From Alphaproteobacteria bacterium (GTDB taxonomy: Bacteria; Pseudomonadota; Alphaproteobacteria; Micropepsales; Micropepsaceae), in the NCBI GenBank assembly GCA_017307315.1, contig JAFKFF010000101.1, forward strand, positions 1 through 12,347: a stretch of DNA of 12,347 bases, in the 5' to 3' direction. Both the position numbers and the translations under genes were made by a program. The notes beneath the pieces were generated by a model. That model saw nothing but the letters and a program-made list of their open reading frames with translations. It ran no database searches and was not told the origin of the DNA. Below, one piece after another: positions 1 to 5,804 of this stretch. The stretch's first letter is position 1, and every line of letters starts with the position of its first letter.

Positions 1-1214
1 TGGTGCGCGTCGTCCAGCGTCCAGCCGTGATTTTCGCCCTGGAAGACTTCCGGCAGCACTCCCTCTTTGACGGTCCCTTCGCCCCGCGAATCGAGCCAGG
101 TGCCGGGATGGGCGTCGATGGTGAGCGGCAGCCCGGTCTTGCGGTCGCGCAGGTGCCACGGCACCGCGCCGGCGGCATCCGCATTGGCCATCAGAAGCTT
201 GCGCGTCGCTTCATTACTTTTCATCAGGTCGATCACCGCCCAGGTCGGCAGCGGGCCGATGTCCCAGCGACCACCGGCATCGGGCATGTGGTGATCGATC
301 ATGCCCGACTGCATGGGCTTGTCGCTGACATCGTTGCCGGCATCGACCGCTTTGCTTGCGATCTCGCGCGCGATGGCGAAGTCGGTCTGATAGCGCGGCA
401 CCGCGGCCGCTTCCCCCAGCGTCGCGAGATCGGCGACGACGCGAACAGAGGGCTTGCCGTCGGTCCAGATCAGGTGATGCCAGGTCGAGAATGTGTATTG
501 ATGAACGCCGCGTGCCTGGAAGACGGGCGCGCCGGCAAGACGCATCTCCACGTCGTAATCCACATTGTCTTCGTTCCGGATTCCGGTCCAGTCATTGTGA
601 AAGATCACATCGACACGCGCCGGGCCATTCTTGGGCACGAAAACGTCGAAAAGGATCTGGAGGCGGTTGTTGACGTCCGTTCTGTAGCGCCGCTCTTGCG
701 CCAGCGGCCCGTTGATCCAGGAGCCTGGCACGGCATTCTGGGGATTGGCGGCGATGGCGGGAAGATTCACCGTGACGTTTTGAACTGCGTTGTTCTGTCC
801 CTTGATAGCAAGGCTCACCTCCAGCGCGGGCACGGCGGCGGCATTCGGCATCGGGGCCGGCGCTGGCGCGCCTGCCGTACCCTTGACGATCGTCGCGTCG
901 AACGCTTGGCCCGATCCCATCTTGGGGAGTTCGATGGTCATGACGGCATGACGGACCGATCCGTCGGCATTGAAGGCCTTGGGATCGACCTGCGTGGCCG
1001 TCGGCTTGCCGTCGAGAAGGACCTGCAGGGCTTCCTCGCGCCGGACGGTACCGGGAAGAAAAACCTGGCCGAAGCTGATGGTGCGGGCCGGCATCGCGGT
1101 GTCGGCATGTACCGCGAAACGGCCGACCGCGTCTTGCGGGCCTGCCGCCAAGGCGCCCGGAGCCTGGGCGGTGAGGAGCGCCAGGGCAAACAGCAAGGCC
1201 TTTCCCGTGGTCAT
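1..1214 (-). CDS. Secreted protein with YetA/RGLX-like RIFT-barrel N-terminus (C-terminus beyond window)
   Basis: The frame is open from an ATG at 1214 to the window edge, giving 404 codons with no stop, so the C-terminus is missing. Residues 1-24 form a signal peptide (MTTGKALLFALALLTAQ, ending in ALA before AG), so the product should be exported to the periplasm or beyond. Residues about 38-130 resemble the N-terminal RIFT-barrel domain named after PcRGLX/YetA: a segment like ISFGQVFLPGTV, then a short beta segment, then the characteristic DGSVRHAV. The middle is rich in Trp, His and Asp, and a later segment reads WHLRDRKTGLPL then DAHPGTWLD. Family members are linked to polysaccharide or rhamnogalacturonan processing, but no catalytic activity can be assigned here. 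Only a weak Shine-Dalgarno (AGAG) precedes the ATG. It diverges from the exported Rid gene at 1418. I am confident of the gene and export, moderately confident of the domain; the substrate is unknown. Confidence 0.75.
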   Translation of the reverse strand, partial: MTTGKALLFALALLTAQAPGALAAGPQDAVGRFAVHADTAMPARTISFGQVFLPGTVRREEALQVLLDGKPTATQVDPKAFNADGSVRHAVMTIELPKMGSGQAFDATIVKGTAGAPAPAPMPNAAAVPALEVSLAIKGQNNAVQNVTVNLPAIAANPQNAVPGSWINGPLAQERRYRTDVNNRLQILFDVFVPKNGPARVDVIFHNDWTGIRNEDNVDYDVEMRLAGAPVFQARGVHQYTFSTWHHLIWTDGKPSVRVVADLATLGEAAAVPRYQTDFAIAREIASKAVDAGNDVSDKPMQSGMIDHHMPDAGGRWDIGPLPTWAVIDLMKSNEATRKLLMANADAAGAVPWHLRDRKTGLPLTIDAHPGTWLDSRGEGTVKEGVLPEVFQGENHGWTLDDAH

Positions 1215-1417
1215 GGCTCTATGGTCTTTCGTGGTTTGGCACGCAGGCCGGATTCTTAATCGCCCGGCCTTAATTCTGCATGACGGCGGGTCCGGGCCCT
1301 TCGAAATCTTGCATTGTTAGTAAATGCCGGTTCCGGCGCCGCCTTGCTCCCTTTCGGGCCGTCTGCACAAATTGCGGAGGAACTGAGCCTGTTCCGCCAA
1401 CCAGGGGAGATCGATTC
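1215..1417. promoter_or_regulatory. Divergent intergenic region between the RIFT-barrel gene and the exported Rid gene
   Basis: About 200 bases separate two divergent start codons, so promoters for both genes should lie here. Visible structure: an inverted repeat with 7-base arms, AGGCCGG at 1245-1251 and CCGGCCT at 1264-1270, separated by 12 AT-richer bases. There is also an AT-rich patch at 1302-1325 (TTGCATTGTTAGTAAATG) that could hold a -10 element. I could not pair a convincing -35 with it at normal spacing. The role of the inverted repeat (operator or hairpin) is unknown. Confidence 0.35.
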
Positions 1418-1933
1418 ATGACGGTTTTCAGATCGTTTCTTGCCGCGAGCATCGTCGCGGCGTTCGGCTTTACCGGCCATGCCGCGGCGCAAAGCGTTAT
1501 CCACAACCAGGAAAACCCGGATTCGCCTTTCGCCAGTTCTGTCGTCGTGCCGCCGGGCTACGCCATTTATTACATCAGCGGCAGCGGTCCGACGGTGACC
1601 GATCCGGGCGCTCCCAAGGATTCGATCGAAAGCTTTGGCGACACCGCCACCCAGACCCGCACCACCCTGGAAGGGCTCAAAGCCAAGATGGACAAGCTGG
1701 GCCTCACCTTCGGCGATGTCGTGCAGGCGCGCGTCTATCTGGCGGCGGATCCCATGAATGGCGGCAAGATGAACGCCGCCGCCATGAACGCGACCTGGAT
1801 GACGTTCTTCGGCACGTCCGCGCAACCCAACAAGCCGGCCCGCGCCACCATTCAGGCAGCCAATCTTGTGAAGTTGGGCGCGTTGGTGGAAATCGAGTTC
1901 GTGGCGGTCAAGAAAGTCGACGCCAGCCGCTGA
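1418..1933 (+). CDS. Exported RidA/YjgF-family protein
   Basis: A 171-residue Rid-superfamily (YjgF/YER057c/UK114) protein with an added signal peptide. Residues 1-25 (MTVFRSFLAASIVAAFGFTG, then HAAA before QS) look like a Sec signal, so the protein probably works in the periplasm. Cytosolic RidA hydrolyses reactive enamine/imine intermediates of amino-acid metabolism. The Rid fold is marked by VVQARVYLAAD near 101-111, WMTFF near 127-131 and the C-terminal signature PARATIQ...GALVEIE at 140-160. Arg142 aligns with the substrate-binding Arg105 of E. coli RidA, and Glu158 is close to the Glu120 position. The reading frame is open upstream to 1280, but the ATG at 1418 is chosen because AGGGGAGA lies seven bases before it and the signal peptide starts there. 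A terminator follows. Family membership is secure; its periplasmic substrate is unknown. Confidence 0.88.
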   Translation: MTVFRSFLAASIVAAFGFTGHAAAQSVIHNQENPDSPFASSVVVPPGYAIYYISGSGPTVTDPGAPKDSIESFGDTATQTRTTLEGLKAKMDKLGLTFGDVVQARVYLAADPMNGGKMNAAAMNATWMTFFGTSAQPNKPARATIQAANLVKLGALVEIEFVAVKKVDASR

Positions 1934-1953
1934 TGACGCGACCGGCCCTTGCC

Positions 1954-1987
1954 AAGGGAGTCCGCATTCGGCGGGCTCCCTTTGTTT
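1954..1987 (+). terminator. Rho-independent terminator after the exported Rid gene
   Basis: A 12-base-pair stem (AAGGGAGTCCGC at 1954-1965 against GCGGGCTCCCTT at 1971-1982, with one G-T pair) closes a five-base loop and runs into TTTGTTT. It lies 20 bases after the stop codon at 1933 and separates this gene from the OsmC gene. Confidence 0.82.
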
Positions 1988-2021
1988 GCTATGCTTTGTG
2001 GCCGGCATAAGGAGGTTCACG

Positions 2022-2510
2022 ATGAGCGCCAACTCCGAAGGTGATGTCACCCGCGTGGCCGAAACGGGCCTTGGGCGTTACCAGGTCGAGGCGCGGGTCG
2101 GCCGCGCCGCCCTCCTGATCGATGAGCCGGTGGAGGCCGGCGGGCTCGGTTCGGGCCCCAACCCCTACGATCTCCTGAGCGCGGCCTTGGGCGCCTGCAA
2201 GACCATGACGATCCGGCTTTATGCCGACCGCAAGAAGTGGCCGCTCAGCCACGTCGAAGTCGCGGTACGCCACCGGCGCGCCGCCCTGGATGCCAAGGAT
2301 ATTTTCGATGTGGAGGTGATCCTGGAGGGGCCGCTGGGCGAGGCCGAACGGGCCAGGCTGATGGAAATCGGCGATCGCTGCCCGGTCAGCGTGACCTTGA
2401 CGCGGGGCGCCGAGGTTCACAGCAGGCTGAAATCCGATGTTTCCGATCTGCCGCAGCCTTCGGACGACAGGGCACATATGGACGGCATGGAACAATGCTG
2501 CGCCGGTTAG
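2022..2510 (+). CDS. OsmC/Ohr-family peroxiredoxin-like protein
   Basis: A 162-residue OsmC-family protein. Members reduce organic hydroperoxides with a pair of conserved cysteines in the cytoplasm. The first Cys (Cys59) sits in GPNPYDLLSAALGACKTMT, the classic start of the central helix; the second (Cys120) is in GDRCPVSVTL, 61 residues later, the normal spacing. Both redox cysteines are therefore present. The sequence looks more like the broad OsmC/YhfA-like group than strict Ohr, so the substrate is not certain. The frame opens at 1986, but ATG 2022 is chosen for the strong AAGGAGG at 2009-2015, seven bases upstream. The C-terminus adds a short tail containing His, Met and a Cys-Cys pair (159-160). 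The gene stands alone after a terminator. No good terminator follows: a weak stem overlapping the stop codon leads into TTTTT at 2521-2525. Confidence 0.88.
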   Translation: MSANSEGDVTRVAETGLGRYQVEARVGRAALLIDEPVEAGGLGSGPNPYDLLSAALGACKTMTIRLYADRKKWPLSHVEVAVRHRRAALDAKDIFDVEVILEGPLGEAERARLMEIGDRCPVSVTLTRGAEVHSRLKSDVSDLPQPSDDRAHMDGMEQCCAG

Positions 2511-2620
2511 GCGAAACGGGTTTTTCATCCCCATCTTTTCGGTCGCGCGCGATCCGCTGTCCTTGACGGGCCATGCCGGGTTTTCTTTGCTGCAGCCGGA
2601 ACAGCGGTCAAAGCCATTTC

Positions 2621-3049
2621 ATGCTGCATCTGATCAAACTTTGCGTCGGTGTCGATTCCCTTCAGGAATTGGCGGATTGGCAGAAGAAGCGCTTGAAGGA
2701 AAAGCGCGCCAAGGGACAGAAGTCCGAGCTGATTCACATCACCCGGCAGATGCCCAAACGCGCGGAGGAATTGCTCAGTGGCGGCTCGCTCTATTGGGTG
2801 ATCAAGGGGCAGGTGATGGCGCGCCAGACGCTTTTGGAGTTGCGCGAAGTGACGAAGAATGGCGTGCCGCATTGCGGGCTGGTCTACGACAAGGTGCTGG
2901 TACCAGTGCGCCCGCGCCCCAGGCGGGCGTTCCAGGGCTGGCGCTATCTCGAAGCGAAAGAGGCGCCGCCGGATATCGCCGAGATCAAAGGCGCCAAGAA
3001 TTTGCCGGAAAATCTGAAGCGTGAATTGGCCGCTCTGGGATTGCTCTAG
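2621..3049 (+). CDS. DUF1489-family protein
   Basis: A 142-residue cytoplasmic protein with no signal peptide or membrane segment. The start HLIKLCVGVDS, the segment HITRQMPKR and the C-terminal block PRRAFQGWRYL are typical of DUF1489, a family found mainly in alphaproteobacteria and of unknown function. The middle is basic (many Lys and Arg between residues 18 and 48), so nucleic-acid contact is possible but unproven. The frame opens earlier at 2573, but ATG 2621 is chosen because family members begin just before HLIKLC. Its ribosome site is weak. A TTGACG at 2563-2568 could be a -35 box, with only a poor -10 (TTTGCT, 2586-2591). The gene converges on the carboxypeptidase gene with an 18-base gap and no obvious terminator between them. 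Confidence 0.87.
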   Translation: MLHLIKLCVGVDSLQELADWQKKRLKEKRAKGQKSELIHITRQMPKRAEELLSGGSLYWVIKGQVMARQTLLELREVTKNGVPHCGLVYDKVLVPVRPRPRRAFQGWRYLEAKEAPPDIAEIKGAKNLPENLKRELAALGLL

Positions 3050-3067
3050 GCGTCAGCCGCCACGCGA

Positions 3068-4618
3068 TCAGCGGGCCGCAACCGCCGCAAAACAAGTCTG
3101 GCCGCGCTGGGTCAGCCGGTCGCAGACCTCGCGCGCCTTGCGTTCGGCGAAAAGCCCGAAGCGGGCGCGGTACATGGTGTGCCCGTCGCTGGACTGGAAG
3201 GGGACCACCAGCCGGGCCGCCTTGCCCAGAACGTCCATGGATTTCTGCGCATAGGCATCGAGCTGCGCCTTCGCGAACGCCTTGTCGGCATAGGCGCCGA
3301 TCTGGATGGTCCAGTTGTGCCCCGGCACAGCGGATTCGGCCAGGTCCAGATCGCCTTCGCCAGGATCGCTCTGCAGCGAAGGCCGGATCTTGGGCAGAAC
3401 CGCGACGGTGACCGGCTTGCCCTGAGTCTCCCCGGACCTGTCCGGACGGGGCATGGGAGGAGACGCGATCGAGGCCAATTGTGGCGCCTGGGAATGCAGG
3501 TTCTGGAAATTCTCATCCGGGGCGCGGCGCGATTCGGCGACGTCTTCGTCTTCGGTATCGGAGACCGGGGGCACGGCGGAGAGGGCGGCGAATTGTGCGC
3601 TCTGCGAGGGCTGGGCGGCGCTGGGCAAGGTGAAGCCGGCCACGGCGGGCTGCCATTGCCCGGCATCGGCCACCGCGGTCCAGGGCACGGGCCGGCGGGC
3701 GACCAGGGCGGGATTGCTTTCGATCTGCGCGAAGGCGCTGTCGAGAAGGCGGGTCATTTCCATGTCGCGGCGCACCGCCGTGCGGCCGCCCATCACGATG
3801 CCGATGATATGGACGCCGCCGCGCACCACCGAGGAGGTGAGGTTGAAACCGCTGGCGACGGTGAAGCCGGTCTTGATTCCGTCCGCGCCCGGATAGCGGC
3901 CGATCAGATTGTCATGGGTGGGATAATAGGTCCCTTTGTACTTGAAGCCCGGCAGCGCGAAGTAGTGATAATATTGGGGAAAATCGTAAGCCAGATGCCG
4001 CGCCAGCACGGAAAGATCCATCGCGGTGGTGATCTGCAGCGGATCGGGCAGGCCGGAAGCGTTGTGATAATAGGTCTCGCGCATGCCCAGCGCGCGCGCC
4101 TTTTCCGTCATCATCTGGGCGAAATGCAGCTCCGTGCCGCCCAGCGCCTCGGCGATCACCACCGCCACATCGTTCGCCGAGCGGATGACGATGGCCTGGA
4201 TGGCGGTGTCGACGGTGATGCTTTCGCCGCGCTTCAAATAGAGCTTGGTGGGCTTTTGCTCGGCGGCATGGCGCGACACCGGCATGGGCGTCTGCATGGT
4301 GATCTTGCCCGCCTTCAGGGCTTCGAACAGCATGTAGAGCGTCATCATTTTCGTGAGCGAGGCGGGATGGCGCTCGGCCGTTTCGTTGCGGGCGTAGAGA
4401 ATTTTACCCGTGGCGCCGTCAATGATCAGGGCGGCATCCTTGGCCGGATCGGTGGCGCTCCCCCGCATTGGGGCGGCCTTGCGGGCGGGTTTGGCCTTGT
4501 GGGTTGACGTGGCGTGCTGGCGATGGCGGGTCGCGGCTTCGGCCGGGGTGCCGAAAATCAATCCGGCAGCCGCCAGAGCGATTCCCAAGAGGACCCACCA
4601 TTTCCTCACGCCAGCCAA
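3068..4618 (-). CDS. D-alanyl-D-alanine carboxypeptidase (PBP5 type, peptidase S11) with C-terminal SPOR domain
   Basis: A 516-residue periplasmic penicillin-binding protein that trims the terminal D-Ala from peptidoglycan pentapeptides. All three active-site motifs are present: SLTK at 87-90 (nucleophile Ser87), SAN at 147-149 and KTG at 249-251. An N-terminal hydrophobic segment (residues 7-28, ending AEAA) is a signal peptide. After the catalytic domain (about 55-300) comes a Pro/Ala/acid-rich linker (about 310-430), then a SPOR domain (about 435-512: WTIQIGAYADKAFAK ... YRARFGLF). SPOR domains bind denuded glycan at division septa. It replaces the amphipathic membrane anchor of E. coli PBP5. 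The start is probably TTG at 4618, with GAGGG seven bases upstream; GTG at 4609 is the alternative. The family is certain; septal targeting is inferred. Confidence 0.93.
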   Translation of the reverse strand: MAGVRKWWVLLGIALAAAGLIFGTPAEAATRHRQHATSTHKAKPARKAAPMRGSATDPAKDAALIIDGATGKILYARNETAERHPASLTKMMTLYMLFEALKAGKITMQTPMPVSRHAAEQKPTKLYLKRGESITVDTAIQAIVIRSANDVAVVIAEALGGTELHFAQMMTEKARALGMRETYYHNASGLPDPLQITTAMDLSVLARHLAYDFPQYYHYFALPGFKYKGTYYPTHDNLIGRYPGADGIKTGFTVASGFNLTSSVVRGGVHIIGIVMGGRTAVRRDMEMTRLLDSAFAQIESNPALVARRPVPWTAVADAGQWQPAVAGFTLPSAAQPSQSAQFAALSAVPPVSDTEDEDVAESRRAPDENFQNLHSQAPQLASIASPPMPRPDRSGETQGKPVTVAVLPKIRPSLQSDPGEGDLDLAESAVPGHNWTIQIGAYADKAFAKAQLDAYAQKSMDVLGKAARLVVPFQSSDGHTMYRARFGLFAERKAREVCDRLTQRGQTCFAAVAAR

Positions 4619-4755
4619 CCCGAAACCCTCAAAGCAGCGCCATCTGCCGCCAAAAAACCAAATTGTGTCACGCCTTGCAAGGAGGAATGACGAATCAGCG
4701 TTATTTTACGGCCATTTAGATCGAAAATCGGCGGGATACCAGCTTTTGCATTTTT

Positions 4756-4772
4756 TTGTTGCGATGCAGCAA
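4756..4772. promoter_or_regulatory. Inverted repeat, TGC-N3-GCA core, upstream of the phasin promoter (candidate PhaR operator)
   Basis: TTGTTGC-GAT-GCAGCAA is an inverted repeat matching at six of seven positions per arm. Its core TGC-N3-GCA (4760-4768) matches the type of site reported for PhaR, the PHA-responsive repressor, upstream of phasin genes in Paracoccus and Rhodobacter. It lies just upstream of the candidate -35. Assignment to PhaR is inferred from position and core sequence. Confidence 0.5.
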
Positions 4773-4779
4773 ATCCATC

Positions 4780-4808
4780 TTGACGATAGGGTCGGCGAGG
4801 CGCATATA
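4780..4808 (+). promoter_or_regulatory. Candidate sigma-70-like promoter for the phasin gene
   Basis: TTGACG at 4780-4785 is a good -35. CATATA at 4803-4808, 17 bases downstream, is a moderate -10. Transcription would begin near 4815, giving a leader of about 70 bases before the ATG at 4886. Two inverted repeats flank this promoter. Confidence 0.5.
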
Positions 4809-4813
4809 GGTCA

Positions 4814-4828
4814 TGTTGCAGTGCAACA
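4814..4828. promoter_or_regulatory. Perfect inverted repeat at the presumed phasin transcription start (candidate PhaR operator)
   Basis: TGTTGC-AGT-GCAACA is a perfect inverted repeat with the same TGC-N3-GCA core (4817-4825) as the upstream site. The two centres are 57 bases apart. It lies just downstream of the -10, where a bound repressor would block initiation. Confidence 0.55.
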
Positions 4829-4885
4829 GGCCGCCGGAGATCCGGGGCGTGCCGGACATGACCTGAACCATGAAAGGTATGACAG

Positions 4886-5332
4886 ATGACCAAGGCAGAG
4901 ACGGCCGCCGAATTCGCCACGGCCGAGATCAATTTCAACGCCGGTGCCGACGCCCTGAAGGCGGGCTTCGACCGGGCAATCGCCAGCTATGACAACATTG
5001 TCGGCTACGGCAAGGATACCGCCGAAGCCCTGATCCAATCGGCGACGGTCGCCGGCAAGGCCGCCGAAACGCTGCACAACGAAGTCTATTCCTACGCCAA
5101 GCAGTCGCTGGAAGAGAGCATCGCGGCGGGCAAGGCGCTCGTTGGCGCCAAATCCGTGCATGAGGCGATCGAAGTCCAGACCGGCTACGCCAAAGCCGCT
5201 TTCGAGAATTATGTGGCGGAACTTTCCCGCTTCAACCAGCTTCTCACCGGCACGGCGAAGGACAGCTTCGCGCCGCTCAAGGGCCGCGCGCAGGCCTGGG
5301 TGAATGTCGTGCAGGCCAATACCGCCGCTTGA
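4886..5332 (+). CDS. Phasin family protein (PHA granule-associated)
   Basis: A 148-residue, mostly helical, amphipathic protein of the phasin_2 type. Phasins coat intracellular polyhydroxyalkanoate granules and control their number and size. Supporting features are the small size, the lack of signal peptide and Cys, the Ala-rich heptad-like helices over most of the length (for example 55-90 and 98-120), and the C-terminal block FAPLKGRAQAW at 128-138, typical of the family. AAAGG at 4873-4877 lies eight bases before the ATG. The gene is monocistronic: a promoter with paired operators lies upstream and a strong terminator downstream. No PHA synthase or phaR gene is in the window, so PHA storage by this organism is inferred from this gene alone. 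Confidence 0.88.
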   Translation: MTKAETAAEFATAEINFNAGADALKAGFDRAIASYDNIVGYGKDTAEALIQSATVAGKAAETLHNEVYSYAKQSLEESIAAGKALVGAKSVHEAIEVQTGYAKAAFENYVAELSRFNQLLTGTAKDSFAPLKGRAQAWVNVVQANTAA

Positions 5333-5358
5333 AATCGGCGTGACGCCATCAAATATGG

Positions 5359-5394
5359 AAAGGCCCGGGGATAAGCTCCCGGGCCTTTTTGTTT
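5359..5394 (+). terminator. Strong rho-independent terminator after the phasin gene
   Basis: A perfect 11-base-pair stem (AAAGGCCCGGG at 5359-5369 with CCCGGGCCTTT at 5378-5388) has an eight-base loop and a TTTTTGTTT tail. It sits 26 bases past the phasin stop and insulates clpS from phasin transcription. Confidence 0.92.
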
Positions 5395-5456
5395 AACCCA
5401 AAAGAGATTTTGGCTTAGGCTGGCGCGGCGCGGGGACCGATCCTTGCGCCAGGGAC

Positions 5457-5804
5457 GTGGATATCGTGCGCGACAGCGGTGACGGCAGCAACAACGGCAA
5501 GGGCGATGGAACCGGTTCCGGCGTCGTCACCCGCACGCGCACCAAGACCAAGAAACCGTCGCTCTATAAGGTCCTGTTGCTGAACGACGATTACACGCCG
5601 ATGGAGTTCGTCGTTCACATTCTGGAAAAATTCTTCGCCAAGAGCCGCGAGGACGCGGTCGAGGTGATGCTGCATGTCCACCGCCATGGCGTGGGCATTT
5701 GCGGCGTCTTCACGTTCGAGGTCGCCGAAACCAAGGTGGCCCAGGTCATTGAATTTTCGCGCCGGCATCAACATCCTCTACAGTGCACGATGGAGAAAGA
5801 GTGA
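5457..5804 (+). CDS. clpS: ClpS, N-degron adaptor for ClpAP
   Basis: A 115-residue adaptor that binds proteins with destabilising N-terminal residues and hands them to ClpA. The core runs from residue 33 to the end. NDDYTPM at 43-49 supplies the conserved Asp44/Asp45, Thr47 and Met49 of the N-degron pocket. His75, in [21 protein letters not shown], corresponds to E. coli His66. The ending [10 protein letters not shown] closely follows E. coli ClpS. Residues 1-30 are a Gly/Asn/Asp-rich flexible extension, like the ClpS tail needed for delivery. The start is not certain: GTG 5457 has AGGGA only one base upstream, whereas GTG 5466 (three codons later) has it ten bases upstream, so 5466 may be used. 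A weak promoter (TTTAAC 5392 / TAGGCT 5416) is possible. The stop overlaps the clpA start by one base. Confidence 0.95.
   Translation: MDIVRDSGDGSNNGKGDGTGSGVVTRTRTKTKKPSLYKVLLLNDDYTPMEFVVHILEKFFAKSREDAVEVMLHVHRHGVGICGVFTFEVAETKVAQVIEFSRRHQHPLQCTMEKE

Larger units (their letters stand above)
4619..4885. promoter_or_regulatory. Divergent regulatory region between the carboxypeptidase and phasin genes
   Basis: A 267-base region, AT-richer than its surroundings. The right half holds the phasin promoter and two inverted-repeat operators, listed separately. A short hairpin (TCCGG 4841-4845 with CCGGA 4852-4856) lies in the presumed phasin leader. The left half must carry the minus-strand carboxypeptidase promoter; TAAAAT (minus strand, 4708-4703) is a possible -10, without a good -35. 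A perfect 10-base palindrome, CCTTGCAAGG, sits at 4673-4682 in the presumed carboxypeptidase leader. No gene is supported here. Confidence 0.5.

Noticed and set aside
3..1259. Long open frame on the plus strand (418 codons)
   Set aside because: It is antisense to the signal-peptide-bearing minus-strand gene, and its His/Arg/Gly-rich translation resembles no family. GC-rich codon use leaves antisense frames open.
3179..4507. Plus-strand open frame opposite the carboxypeptidase (442 codons)
   Set aside because: The minus strand encodes a complete PBP5-type protein with all motifs. The plus-strand product is His/Gly/Arg-rich shadow sequence.
4677..4720. Tiny ten-residue frame (MTNQRYFTAI) behind a strong AAGGAGG
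   Set aside because: The ribosome site is only one or two bases from the ATG, too close for normal initiation. It is not linked to a downstream gene in a leader-peptide arrangement I can support.
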